Below, piece by piece: positions 12,613 through 25,812 of a stretch of 64,000 nt of DNA. Where the stretch lies: assembly GCA_023374025.1 (NCBI GenBank), contig SIJG01000060.1:408455-472454 (forward strand), read 5' to 3'. The notes under the pieces are model-generated. The model saw only the letters and a program-made list of their open reading frames with translations, was not told the DNA's origin and did not search any database. The number at the start of each line of letters is the position of its first letter. Positions within the stretch are counted from its first letter, which is position 1. The stretch is from Heterodera schachtii (Eukaryota > Nematoda > Chromadorea > Rhabditida > Heteroderidae). Made by a program: the position numbers and the translations under genes.

Positions 12613-13397
12613 ACACATTTTATAACAATCATACATTACTTTTATATTTTTAAAAATAAATTTATAATTTTAAAATATGAATTTTGCACCCTTCGATGAG
12701 TGCCGATTAAAACTGATAATAAAAATATGAGATTTGTCTTAATGCTGATTGAGTTTGTATAAATTGGGTAATTTTCACTAATTAAGCTAATTTTTCTACA
12801 TAAATTTTAGCTATACGAACCGAAAAAATATACAACTGTTATAAAATTGTGAAACATTTAATCAAAATAATTATGACTATTGCAAAATCCATTCCTGTTT
12901 TACTGGTGATGTTGGTGAATGACTCTTTTATTTTAGTACAATTTTGTTAAAAAAATAGTAAATTTTTGAAAAACTACCAATTTTTTCCTCAAATTTTTTA
13001 TATAAGGTACAATCGGCCATTTTCGGCTTAGCTCACGCCTAGCATCCTTTCTCCTAAAGCTACGAGAGCCTTTTTTAAAACTCAAAAATGGAGATCAAAA
13101 AAATTAAACTTTCGAAAAGGCAAAGATACAAAAATAAATTTGTCCGTATTTTAACAAATACAAAATATCAATATAAAACGGAAGCCCAACTCTCTTAAAC
13201 ATGGCTCCCATCTGAGGTTTTATCATCATTAGTTTTTTGATAGGACAATGAGTTTTTTTTTTGAAATGAGAATTTGAGGATTTTTGTGGCTTTTTGGGGA
13301 AAATCGTCAGAATCAGTTAAATTTTATGGTTAATTTAAAGTTGGCACAATGTTTGACATCTCATTATAATTTGGGTTTTAAAAGAGCACTAGTAAAC

Positions 13398-13819
13398 GGT
13401 CTACGTCAGTTGGGCCCTCACGGTTGGGCCCCCACGTTTGGGCCCCAGCATTTTTCTCTTTATAACATTCTATAACTTTTTTCTCTGGCATCCAAATCCA
13501 ACATTGTTGGTATCATTCGAAAGCTTAATGTATTTAGAAGCTTTTTCTAAGCTATTGCTTTGCGCTTAGACAATTACCAAAAAAGTTATACATGAAAATT
13601 GCAAAAAAGTCGAAATTTTCAACTTTTTTCTCAATAAAATTTTTTCCAGGCTTGAAAAACTTTTCGTTTTTTAGCAAGGCTAATAGAGCATGTTAAGAGC
13701 TTTCGAAGGATACCAAGATTGTTTGGATTTGGATGCCAAAGAAAAAAGCTTAAGTGGAAAAACATGCTGGGGCCCAAACGTGTGGGGCCCAAACGTGAGG
13801 GCCCAACTGACGGGTTCCG
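13398..13819. mobile_element. Foldback (Mutator-like) element, copy C1
   Basis: Identical 9-bp direct repeats CTAGTAAAC (13389-13397 and 13820-13828) flank a palindromic element. The termini read GGTCTACGTCAGTTGGGCCC and, from the other strand, CGGAACCCGTCAGTTGGGC. Each arm contains tandem TTGGGCCCC-type motifs. The inner arms have GGTATCATTCGAAAGCTTAA on the left, and GCTAATAGAGCATGTTAAGA then GATACCAAG on the right. The equivalent place after F-box copy 2 (near 16940) lacks the element, so it is part of a post-duplication insertion. A second copy in the opposite orientation lies at 37053-37483. Confidence 0.85.
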
Positions 13820-14279
13820 CTAGTAAACTGTCCATGATGGGCAATTAAAAATATAACATTTGAACATTTAATCGTGTTTTGAATAAATTTTGTATAAAAC
13901 GAGGCTTATCAAAATTTTAATCTGGGAGCCCTGTTTTTAAATAATGCCAATTTAGAGTGAGGAGAAGCGATAAAATTAAATTCAAATATATTTTTCAAAA
14001 AGAATAAATTGTCTGACACTTTGCCTATTTACGATTAAAACATGTGCAGGCGAATAATTTAAAACAAATGTTCATTTTGGAACTCTTTGGTGCTTCATTT
14101 TTTGAAAAAGGAGTAGGAAATTTTTTCCCATTTGGTTACCTAATTTATGGCGACATTTATTTTTTGTAAGGGCGGCCGCGCCTTTTATCTAAATTTATCT
14201 AAAAACTAATTGGAAAAACTGGGACAATTTATCTTTATTCATTGCGCGCCTTCCATCTCAACCGAGATTTTAAAAATTA

Positions 14280-14900
14280 GGGTTACCAAACTATAAAAAA
14301 TTTGTTGAAAATTTTTTAATTAATAAATTATAATAATGGTATTCTCTCCTAATTCTCCTGGTATTCCCTCCCGAATTATAAAAAAATTACTTTACCATTA
14401 TTGGTTCATCCATTATTTCTCAATAATTCTTGGCCAAATCACTTAGCCTTTATTGGCTCATTATTTTCAACCCCTTCAAACAGTGCCCACTTTGGCACGG
14501 ACCAATTGCGGTTTTTTGACGGCTAACTCTCTCCCCAATAATTAGTCACAACTTCAAAAATTGGCTATGCCGGGGAATGGCACATTTTAAAAATTAGGGT
14601 TACCAAACTATAAAAAATTTGTTGAAACTTTTTTTAATTAATAAATTATAATATTTTGTATTCTCTGCCGACTTTTGCACTGGCTTTTTTCAGTTTTTTG
14701 TCGGCAAGCTCTCACCAAATAATTAGCCAAAGCATCACAAATTGGCTGTGCCGGGTAATGAAACCTTCCGTTTTGCACTCCAAAATCATATTTATATTAT
14801 AATTAGTCATTTTTTACTCACTTTTTTTATCCTTCACTATTTCCTCTCTAACATTTATAATTTTTAAAAATTTTTCGTTCATAAAATATTAATGAAAGTT
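14280..14900 (+). repeat. Repeat block upstream of F-box copy 2
   Basis: Contains two copies of a phrase reading ATTAGGGTTACCAAACTATA and AAAAATTTGTTGAAA (14278 and 14593), plus two copies of the GGCACGG/GCACTGGC family seen at 9.2-10.9 kb. I see no gene in this stretch. Confidence 0.5.
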
Positions 14901-15085
14901 TTTTCATTTCTTTTCTATATATTTTCGATAAATAATCATAATTCACACTGCGCAATTTTCATCTCAGCCCCACCGAAGGTCAATCGCAAAACGGACAGAA
15001 TTTCCCCCCGTTTTTTCGTTTATCTAATAATGGGCACCACCCTTTACAAAAAAGAAATGCCGCCATTGTATAAATAAGATAACCA

Positions 15086-16286
15086 ATGGCAAACACTCAT
15101 TTATTCTTTTTACCAAAAATAATGAAGCCCAAAAAAATTCCAAAAGAACTTTTGTTTGAAATAGTAGCTTTTATCCGTTTTAATCGTAAATGGGCAAGAT
15201 GCCGAGTTTGTTTATCATTTGATCAATTTTTGATTCGTCGGCACGCTGATTGGTTGAAATTGATATTCAAAGTGGTCAGCAGGCATACATATTCTTTTCC
15301 ACAAATAAATGCAATATAATTTGATCACCTATCTAAAAGTGGCTCATTTCAAAGAGGGGCGATTCCATTGAATACAATATTTGATGGAACACTGGGATTA
15401 ATTTATTTGTTGTATAATTAAATTAATTTTAATAAATTTTCGACTAAAAAATTAACAAATTTCAGGTGGCCAATAGCAAAAGTTCTGTGACAACGCTCAT
15501 AAAGCGCATCAAACAAATTCCTGATGAATTATGACGGTCCTCGAATGGATGGTTTGCCACAAAGTGCCGCCCGTTTTTATGCTGAAAACGCTTATATTGG
15601 TTAATAATATTTATAATTTAAAATAATCATAATTTGTATACTCTCTAATGATTTGACCACCATTTTAGAACTGTCATGCTTCATTAACAATCTGCCCAAT
15701 TTGCCGCATGCAACTGATTTCAACGAACTCGGCCTCAACTCCTATGCTGAAAATTATGTGAGTTTTATTAAAAGTCGAAAGATTTCAATATTTTTTGATC
15801 TTTAATAGTTTCCATTTCGCTATTTTGGGTCGTCCCGATTAAACGTAAAAATAAATGGTGCCGACTCTTCTCCAGCGAATTAATACCATGGTTTTGAATT
15901 GCACTAAATCGCCTGAAGCAACCGCCGAAGTGCTTGGGCAATTGGGAATTGGTACGTTTAAATTATTATATCATTAAAAAATTAGCAATTACCTTTATCA
16001 TGGGATTTCTTTTTACAAAAGCCGCGTTTATAAGAAATTGGGTTTACCATGGAAAATAAAAATTACCCTTCATTTTAATCATTCATTCGTATTTTTTTTT
16101 GTCAATTTTTAAAAGTTTTTATATCTGTTCCTCCACATTTTTTAGTCCATTTTGCTTTTAAGTAAGGAAATTTACATTTTTTAATCGTTTTAAAATTAAT
16201 TTTTTTTAACAGTCCTCACCGTTAAAAATGAAGGAGTGAACCGCAGTTTCAAAATCCGTTCCTCTTCTGCTGCCGGTGGTGAATGA
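15086..16286 (+). pseudogene. F-box-like gene, copy 2 (disrupted in exon 2)
   Basis: A paralogue of the gene at 11119, with exons 15086-15271, 15466-15599, 15669-15757, 15858-15951 and 16213-16286. Exon 1 keeps the F-box-like segment (IPKELLFEIVAFIRFNRKWA). The upstream ATG used in copy 1 is followed here by an in-frame stop, so the start must be 15086. Exon 2 is 4 bases longer than in copy 1 through three small insertions and runs into a stop after KQIPDEL. The acceptor before exon 4 reads AATG instead of TATAG. Exon 4, broken in copy 1, is intact here (LNCTKSPEATAEVLGQLG). The last exon again ends RSSSAAGGE. The two copies are broken in different places. Confidence 0.6.
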
Positions 16287-17822
16287 TTCGAGGACACTGC
16301 GGCTCGATGCTCGGAAATTGGGATAAAATGAGCTTAATGTTGCCTGATTTGGAAAATTTAAACCAATTAATTTTTGGATCAAATTTTTAACTCTTTTACT
16401 TTATTCAATGCTTTGGTCTTCTCTGCAATTAATCATTTATTCGGTCCTTAAACTGTTTTGACACACATTACGCCTTTTATTACTCGCTCATATATCACTA
16501 TAATCTTTTAACACATTTTGTTACTAAGCTCATACCCACGATCACACATTTTATTACTCAAACACACAATACTTTGTTTTTAAAATTAAATTTTTAATTT
16601 TAAAATACAGTTTTTGCCGAATTCGGTGAGTCCCGTGCCGATAAAAACTGATAATACAAATATAAAAGATTTGTCTTAATGCTGTTGAGTAGTATATAAA
16701 TTGGGTAATTATCACTAATTAAGCTAATTTTTCAACATAAATTTTAGCTTTACGAACCGAAAAATATACAACTATTATAAAATTGTGAAATATTTAATCA
16801 AAATAATTACGAATTTTGCAAAATCCGTTCCTGTTTTACTGGTATTGGTGGTGAATAATTCGCAAATGTAATTTATTGAATTTTGTTAAAAGTAGTAAAA
16901 CATTAAGAAAAACTACTTACTTTTTCCTCAAATTTTTTATGTCCATGATGGACAATCGAAAATAAATCATTTGAACATTTTAAGCGTGTTTTGAATAAAT
17001 TTAGTAAAATGAAGCATTTTGAACCAAAATTAGTTACTGTTTTTTTCTTGCCTGCCAAATGAGGCTTTTGAAAATTTTAATCTGGGAGCTCTGCTTTTAA
17101 ATAATGCCAATTTAGGGTGAGGGGAAGCGATAAAATTAAATTCATAAATATTTTTCGAAAAGAATATGACATTTAGCACATTATTAAAACAGATGAAGGC
17201 GAATAATTTAAAACAAAGGTTCATTTTTGAACTCTTTCGGGGCTTCATTTTTTAAGCAAAACGAGTAGGAAATGTTTTCCCATTTGGTTATCTAATTATA
17301 TGGCGGGCATTTATTTTTTGTAAAGGCGGGCGCGCCCTTTATCTAAATTTATCTAAAAACTAATCGGAAAAACGGGGGAAATTTCTCTTTATTCATTGTA
17401 AATGCCGCCTCCATAATACATAATTTAGTTAACCCAATAGAAAAACATTAATCTATTCGTTTTACCCAAAACCATAAATCCCAAAGTGTGGGGGGGGGCG
17501 ATATCCACTGAATATTGCATACTGTATTTGATGGAATACGGTTTATTCAATAATTTAAAAAATGAAAAATTAAGCTGAAAATTTTTTTTAAACTAATAAG
17601 CATTGAAAATATTTTCAGGTTAAGTTATTCCTTACACTTATGAATTCACAAATTGGTGTTTTATAAAAAAAAAAATTGGAAGATTCATGAACCCAGGCAT
17701 TTATTTCATTCAACAATAAACGAACCAATTAAATGATAAAATAAAAATCATTTAAAAATTTAAAAAAAAATGAAAATGAATTATCAAATTGGGTTCGTGG
17801 CATGCTTCAAATTTCCAGCACA

Positions 17823-20080
17823 TTATTTGCCACTCGTCAATTCATTCAGCAATAGCGAAAATTGGTGCTAAATTAATTAAAAATAAAATCCATTAAATTT
17901 ATAATTTATTATGTATTTATCATACCATCAAATTTTTGATTTTATAACGTTCAATCAAAAGAAGTCGTTCTAAGAATGGAATTTCCACACAATTGGCCAA
18001 ATGGACACCGCAACGTTCCTTCAGCCAATCAATTTGGAAGTAATCGGCAATTAAAAGGAAAGTGAGCACATTTTGAGCTAAAATGGTAGAGAAAAGGATA
18101 ATAATATCTTGAAAAATTTAAATTAATAATTTTTTAAATTATTAATTGAATTAATAGTCCCAATGGAAGACTAATTGGTGTGCTCATTTCAGTTTTGAAA
18201 ATGCCTTTATAATATTATCTCATTAATTATATACAATACATATACCCTATTGTATTTATTATATAGATATTAATAAAAAAAATATAATAAAAAAAAATTT
18301 TAATTAACTAATTTCTTAAACTAATTAGTTATAGGATTTTTTATCATCAATAAAACTCATAAAATCATCAATATAATAGATAATTGATATCTACACCTAA
18401 CTTTTGAAAATGCAAAATTTCCACCTTTTTCTTAAAGGTCTCAATAAAAAAAAAAATTGAATTTATAAGTGCTAATTGCAAAAAAAAAAAAAAATTATTG
18501 AATAATGACATAAAAAATTGTTTACGATTTGGGAAAAACGGTTGACCCAAGTACGAAATTGAGATGGCATCAGCAAATTCGCTGAACTGCTCCATCGTGA
18601 TGCCCAACCCGTCCAGGTTGATCGCACGCTGATGCTTCTCCTTCATCTCCACGCTAAGCATTCGTTTGACCATTGGCGAAACGGACATAAGCCAATGGGC
18701 AGAAATGATCAGATGATCATCGCCAATGTGCACAGTCAAATCGTCGTCCGGCGAACAAATTGGCGGGCATGGACTGAATAAATGGGCAGGGCGGGATGTA
18801 AAACAAAGGATTATTAATGCCATTGTCGGACCCTCAGCTTCTTGTGGGGAGAGGCTAACTCCCCTCATCCACACGAAGCGAACTGGATTTTTTTTTTTTT
18901 TTTTTGCATATTCTAATCCCTTAATTTTTGTCTACGCTTTTTCACAAAAATATTTGAATGGAGGGTCCGGCGATGCCAAAATAGGCGCTGATGAGTTAAA
19001 TTTTTGCCGCCGGGGGAAATTTTTTTAATTTTTGAGAACGAAATTTGTAACGAAAATGGTATAATTTGCGAAACAACTTTCTTTTTGGGTTTCTCACTCT
19101 CCCCGCCAGCTTTATGTGCATGAAGTCAACCAAATTGGCAATTTGGTACAAATTAATTAGTTGTCTTACTTTTCGACAACTTCACGTTTTTTGAGAAATC
19201 TGATCACAGCAGAAACTGGCAAATTTGTTTCGTTACGGCCCCCAATTTTTCCTCCTTTCTTCAGCATAAAGGTCTAAAATTGATGCATATTTAGTAACGA
19301 ATTAATTTGATTGGGATTCTGTCGGGATTACTCGGAATCCTTACCCTGGGAAAACCGGGATTTAAGTCCATGTAATCCTGTCACGGCCTAACTCCTAAAT
19401 TCCGAATCCAGGTCCCGGAAATTGACTCTGGATCTTGGCCCAAATGTAGCTTTGTTTTTACCGTTTAATAAGATTTTATAAATATCGAAATTTAAGTTTT
19501 AATTAATTAAAAATAACTTTTTTTGTGGTATAGAAAAATGAAATCTAAAGTTTCTTCTTTATTTCAATAATTTTCAGAAACTTTCGTTGTGGTGTCTATA
19601 GGCACATGCGTATCCTAAAGTTCGTTAACAATTCTTAAAAATTTGGCTAAAATTGTAAAAAATTGTTTTATAGTAGCCCGGCATACTCGGGATTTGACCT
19701 AAATCCAAATTCCAACCCCAACATAATTGAGGTCTCTAATCAATTCGCAAATAAATTCATACTTTTGAAATGGTCTGTGTTCCCTGAGACCAATACCACA
19801 AAATAATTTGCGCCAACGATTCGGAACCGTCCTGCAGTGAACCATTGCTAATGTCACTGATTCTCAAAAATTTGAAATCACTTTGGTAATTCTGAGTTAT
19901 GATGAATTCACTAAATTTGAGTAAAAAAAAAAAATTTTGTTTTATAATATGAAAGCCTTATTACATTGCAAAAAATTGAGATTTGACTTTGACTTTTAAT
20001 TCTCCATTGCTATTGTTGCAATCCGTGGTAAAATTGACCACCTTTTCATCAACAATAAGATAATTATTGTAAATGTCCAT
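17823..20080 (-). CDS. BTB/POZ domain protein, copy 1 (~270 aa)
   Basis: Six exons join perfectly in phase: 20080-19965, 19910-19763, 19273-19170, 18773-18526, 18077-17926 and 17867-17823. The product starts MDIYNNYLIVDEKVVNF. Exon 2 holds SLAQIILWYWSQGTQTISK and exon 3 an unknown region. Exon 4 holds the BTB core (DDDLTVHIGDDHLIISAHWL followed by MSVSPMVKRMLSVEMKEK). Exon 5 finishes the fold (NVLTFLLIADYFQIDWLKER) and exon 6 ends ELTSGK. BTB proteins often dimerise and recruit substrates to CUL3 ligases. The N-terminal ~120 residues, in the place where nematode MATH-BTB proteins carry MATH, are not clearly a MATH domain. Intron 2 contains a decayed GGGATT/CCCGG-rich repeat. All junctions and the frame are intact, so this copy looks functional. 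Confidence 0.85.
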
Positions 20081-21441
20081 CTAAGCCTTTTATTTCTAAA
20101 GAATAAAAAAAATTGAAAATTTTGCTAATAAAAATTTATAAGTTGATGCAGAAGAATAATGTGCACATTATTTATGAAAATGATTAATCATAATTTAATG
20201 TAATAAAAAATGCAAAAGATAAAGAGATGAGTGACTTTCTTTGTCTCTTTTTGTTGGATAGATCAGCGTTTTGCCGATTTATAAAAAATAATTCAAATTC
20301 AAATGATTCACATTATTTTTTATTAGAGATTTTAAAAGTTTTTTTTAAACCCTGATAAATTAAATAATAACTTCCATAAACAACAAAAATTGTGTTGTGA
20401 TCGACAATTTGTCTTAATTCAAGTCACCGACCCATCGGTGAAGAAATTCTCGGGTGTCACCAGGGAGTGCAAAATCGTCGGGAATCGGGGACCTCTCGTG
20501 GGATATACCAAAGATTTTTTCAACAAAAATTGTTAATTTTTTAAATTGCCTGACCTTGTCCCGAATTTTATAGGGACCGGCAACCCGACCCTGTGAAATA
20601 GTCATTTTTAGGCGCAGATTATTTGAGAGCCGGGAAAAAATTAAATTTTTAATGAAATTGCATAAAATTATTAAATTTTCATAAAATTTCTCCCATTCCC
20701 ACTCTTCCCGGCTTCGAGTAAAGTGCTCGACACCACGCGTAAAAAAAAAAAATTCTTAACTCATATTTAGACATTTGGACAAATCGACATTTGGTGAGCA
20801 GCAAATATTAGGGACCCAATCAGATTAATTTTTCGGCTAACAGGTTTTTCCTTGGCATTATAAGTGCCTCTTTTTTCACAATTTTTCTCCGTCCCCACAT
20901 TTTTCTTCGAATTAAAAATTGTCAATAAAATAAAAATAAAATTGTTATTTAAAATTAAAACATAGTTTCTGAAGGTTTCTATTAATGAAATATTTAAATT
21001 ATCAAGGAAATGGCAAATGCCCAAAAATAAACAAAAAAATAAATGTCAAATTTTTTCAAAATTAGGTAATGCGTTTACACATTCTTTCTACGCAAAATTT
21101 TCAAAACAATGATTTGCCTTTCTCTGTGATGATGTAGCATTTCCTGTGAATATCCGGGTATTAATGACATTTATTTATCTTAATCAGCGTGACTTTTTCT
21201 CATGTGACATTTTGTCATGCCAAACTCAGTGATTTTGTTGACAAAATTGAAAATAGGCAGGAAATGTGGCATAATGCCATAGTGCTAAAAGGGTGCAATA
21301 GGAAATTAAAATTTCCGATATAAATATCTCATGAAAATAATAAATTAAATAAATGTAAAATATAAATATATTATTTAATAATAAATTAATTTAGGAACTT
21401 AATAAAAAAAAAAACTAATTTTTTAGAAATTTCTTCCACCA

Positions 21442-22763
21442 ATGACTTTGCTTCTTATTATATTTCTTCAATTTTCCATTGCATTTAACCCATTTTTTGG
21501 GATGATTGCACAACCGCAAAATAATTTGTTGGTGGCCCAACAAATTTATGGCAAAATTTTGGCAGAAATTGATGCCCCTGGGGAATTGCGCGAATTTGTC
21601 CAAAAATTGGCTAACCAAAACAATGCGATGGCGAAAGTGATCCAAAAATGTGAACAGAAAGACACGGAATTGGCCCAAATTTACTATCATTTGATGGCAT
21701 CAATTGATGCCATAAATGGAGGAAATGGGGAAGGTAATTATGAAATTAATGATTAATTAATTATTTATTAGAAAAGCTAATTTTTAAATGTGTAGGAACT
21801 GTTTTTGATGGAGTAAAGCTTGAGAAAGTGAGAAAAATTGCGGTTGAAGCAGTGTTTCTGTTAGCCAAACGTATGGAAATTTCGCTGGACCAAATTGTCG
21901 ACTCAAAAAAGAAAAATGAAAATAAAATTGAAATTTAAATAAATTGGTGAAAAATTGGGACCAAAACAATTGTAATTGGAATGAAAGTGATAAAAATGAT
22001 GAGGAAAATGAACAAAAATCGCATCAAAAACAGCGCGAACGACTGAGACTGATTTTGGCGGGCATTGGCGACGGGAGCATTGTGCCGGTGAAAATTTTGT
22101 CAAAAAGTAAATTTAATTAGTTTTTTTATTAATTTAATTATTTTTCCTAATAGTCATTGGATGAAAACTTAGTTTTAAGTCTTTTTTGTCCAGCCTTTTT
22201 CTTACCGAAGCCCCATTTATGAACTAACTTTAACTGGTTGTAAGCTTTCTAATTGTGGCCAAATTGGGTTATTTAAGTTCTTAAATTTGGATATTTAGAA
22301 GGTAATTTTTCGAATTATGCCTAAATGGGTAATTTTTGTACCTAAATTTGGGTATTTTTAAGGTCATCTTTCGAATTATGTCCAAAACTAAACTTGGATA
22401 TTTGGAAGGTAATATTTCGAATTATGTTTAAATTTGGTTATTTGATGAATTTGGCTATTAGAATGCATATCATTTGGCAAATCTTTTCATTATTTATATA
22501 ATTGAAGTATTAATTGTTCATAATTAATCATAGATTCCAAAAGTGACGGTTCGTCTCGCAATCGACGAAGACGCAAAAAAAGAAATGCCATGCTAATTGC
22601 GATAATAGTCGTGTTGGTTGTCGTCATTGTGGCTGTGATTGCATGCTATTTCGGCCGAGCCTGTGATGGGAGCAGTTCGGCATCGGCATCGGCTGGCGCC
22701 AGTGCCAACAAATCGGCAAGCAAAAGTGCCATTTCAAGCAAAACGGAAGGAGCAAGAAAATGA
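21442..22763 (+). pseudogene. Signal peptide-helical-TM protein, copy 1 (one-base lesion)
   Basis: The exons are 21442-21733, 21796-22106 and 22534-22763. Exon 1 starts with a signal peptide (MTLLLIIFLQFSIAFN) and helical sequence (LREFVQKLANQNNAMAKVIQ). Exon 2 has KIAVEAVFLLAKRMEISLDQ. Exon 3 has a basic cluster RNRRRRKKRN, a hydrophobic membrane helix (MLIAIIVVLVVVIVAVIACY) and a Ser/Ala-rich tail ending TEGARK. The predicted protein is ~277 aa and would sit in a membrane with the helical part outside and the tail inside. Exon 2 is one base short in an ATTTAAAT run compared with copy 2 (ATTTTAAAT), giving a premature stop after KNENKIEI. The ectodomain plan and the basic-TM junction match the RING proteins at 50.5 and 54.7 kb, but no RING exon follows here. 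The function is unknown. Confidence 0.65.
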
Positions 22764-24155
22764 TGATCAACACTCTGGGATATAGATTAGATTTAGGGAT
22801 ACATTTTTGCTCCAATTTCGGCATATTAGGGGAATCAATTATGGATTAATTATAGAATTAATTCGAATATAAAAAAAGGACAATTCTATAATGCCAAAAT
22901 TGGAAAAAAAAATGAATATTCAATTGAATTTTATTTTTATGAGATAAATTTTCTATAAAATTTTCCCTCTAAAAACAAATTTGTCTAACAACACAAAAAG
23001 TAATTTTAAAAAATTCAATATTTTTCGAACTTTGGAGAACTTTTAAAAAATTACCCTGTTTTTTTCTATACAAATTTTACACCCAACATGACAACTTTTT
23101 GTAAAATTAAGCACAAAAATTTTTAGGATATTGTCTAAACCTAGAATTTTTTATCTTTTAATGTACTGAAAATTTCAAATTCTATTCTCATCGGCTGGCT
23201 AAATCGGCCCCAACTTTTTGAAAATATTTAAAAGCTTATTTGTTTAAAAATTTTTTAAAAAATTCTTAGTTTTTTTTAAAATTTTGTCCAACATACTTTT
23301 TCGATAATTGTTTGTATGCATAGGCAAAATTTAATTCTTTAAATTAAATAAATTACAATAAATTGGAAAAAGTTTTCAATGATAAATCTACATTTTAAAT
23401 TTTGTGAGCAAAAAAATATATAAATAAATGGATATTTTTTATTTTTATAAAGAAAAAATAAAAATGAGTGAAAAATTCATAAAATTTCCATGAAAAACCA
23501 ACACTTTCATCACTGTGAATTGAAATGGAAATTCAAGAAAATTTACAAATTTATTTGTTTTTCCCATTCTTTGAGAGAATTTAGTGCAATTTACAAAAAT
23601 CCGGCAATTTCTTTGTCACTTCGGGACAGCTTTCTTTTCTTCGATTATTCCCAATTTTTCCGAAATTTTTTGTTCAAATTTATTCCAATTTTTTGTCGAA
23701 TAATTGCCCATTTTCTTTATTTTTTCTTTTATTGCGTGAAATTTGCGAATAATTTCGTATTTTTTGTGATCATTCCAATTGGTCATTCTGCTGGTCATTG
23801 CTAATTGAATTTAATTCATTTTGATAATAATTTCCATTTTGATCAGTTTCATTTTCTTCCATTTTTTCATTGTCCCATTTTTGGCCCAATATTTCTTCAA
23901 AAGTTGGCTTACGTTTTACATTCTTTCAAATAAATTAACTGATAAAATCTTGTCAATTGAATTAATTATGAATATTAACAAAGAAATAAAACATAAAATT
24001 CCATTCTATTAAAAAATATTTATGATTATTTGCAATATTATTTTTGAATATAAATTGGCTTAATTTTCTTACAAATAATCTAATTCATAATAAAATCAAT
24101 GTCAACATCATTTAAATATACCAAATGTTATCCAATGACAATTATCATACTAAAT
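22764..24155. other. Gene-free AT-rich interval
   Basis: I find no supported exon, RNA or defined transposon in this interval. The open frames at 23490-24012 are low-complexity (Phe, Ile, Lys) and have no duplicated counterpart between the end of copy 2 at 30551 and 31.2 kb, which argues against coding. Confidence 0.5.
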
Positions 24156-24319
24156 TAGAGTAGAGCGGGACCGGGAATTTGGGCAAAACCGGGACCGGGA
24201 CTTGCCGGGACCTGAGAAGCCGGGACCGGGACCTCGATTTTTCTTCGGGACCGGGACCGGGAACCGGGACCTCGGATGACCGGGAATTCCCGGCCCGGTC
24301 CCGGTCCCGCTCTACTCTA
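24156..24319. mobile_element. Small hAT-like MITE, GC-rich interior
   Basis: Terminal inverted repeats TAGAGTAGAGCGGGACCGGG and their complement enclose 164 bp made of GGGACCGGGA phrases. The flanks read ATACTAAAT on the left and ATACTAAT on the right, an 8-bp duplication if one A is allowed as an indel. The TAGAG ends fit the hAT pattern. Confidence 0.7.
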
Positions 24320-25812
24320 ATACTAATTATCAGTAATCAGTTTTTCATACGTTTATCTGTTGTATTTCCCTTAATTTATTTATGCACCATTATAAATATG
24401 TAGTTCTCAAATGTTAAATCCAACTCCTTTATTCAATTTGTAAATTTTTTAACAAAGTTTTCTATCAATTTTCAAAAATTTAATTTAAAAACTGTGGTTA
24501 AATATTGACCAAATCTTATGATTTCCCATATCACTTATCCTATATGATTACCAGTAATTAGTTTTCATGGCTTTTATCTGTTGAATTTCCTTTTCTATTT
24601 CATTCATCCTTACAGAACATGTCACATTTTATTTTTTTGAATTCACCAATTCGTGAAAAAGTTTGAAGATTGACTTCAATCTCAGTCATTTAATTTTCAA
24701 ACACTTAACGAACTAATTAAATAACAAAAAAAATTGTGAAAAACATCATTTAAAACCAAAAAATAAATAAATAAATTCAAAATTCAGTTTATGTCATTCC
24801 TTCGAGTTTCTGTCGGATTCTTTGGCACTCGTCAATTCATTCAACAAAAGCGAAAATTGATGCTGAAATAATTAAAAATGTAATAAAATTCAATTGTATA
24901 TTAAATATTATACCATCAAGTTTTTGAGTTTATAACGTTCAATTAACAGAAAGCGTTCTGAGAATGGAATTTCCACACAATTGGCCAAATGGACACCGCA
25001 ACGTTCCTTCAGCCAATCAATTTGGAAGTAATCGGCAATTAAAAGGAAAGTGAGCACATTTTGCGCTAAAATGGTAAATTATGATAGGATTACAAATTAT
25101 ATGGATTTATTTTTCACGGAAACCAGTTCACTGTTATCAGAAACATAATTAAAACTTGAAAATTTCGTGGAAAATTTTTACGTGAATTTTTAAAGTTTTA
25201 AAAATATGCGAATGGTTATTAAAAAATTATGAATGAATGAAATTTTTTCGTGAAAAATAAATCCATATAATTTGTAACACTAATAATGATAATAAAAAAG
25301 TTTTGTATTTTAATTTTTAAATTCCTATTTAATTAGTCAAATGTTTTATGTACAGTATAATATTATTACGCTGATTCATTATTCTTGAATACATTCCCAA
25401 AAAAGATTAGCAATTTTTTTCAAATTATGCTAAATTGCGTTAGGTTTTGCTTTTTCACCAATAAAAAATGGAATTAAATACATAAAAGCAAATGCTATTT
25501 CAAAAAAATTTATTTGGATACAATTAAAAAAAATTGTTTACGGTTTGGGAAAAATGGTTTGCGGAATGACGAAATTGAGATGGCATCAGCAAATTCGCTG
25601 AACTGCTCCATCGTGATGCCCAACCCGTCCAAGTTGATCGCCCGCTGATGCTTCTCCTTCATCTCCACACTGAGCATTCGTTTGATCACTGGCGAAACGG
25701 ACATAAGCCAATGGGCAGAAATGATCAGCTGACCATCGCCGATGTGCACAGTCAAATCGTCGTCCGGCGAACAAATTGGCGGGCATGGACTGATTAAAGG
25801 GGAGGGGGGTAG

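Noticed and set aside
23490..24012. Two plus-strand frames of 63-104 codons
   Set aside because: Low-complexity Phe/Ile-rich translations, no splice signals in phase and no equivalent downstream of the TM-protein copy 2.
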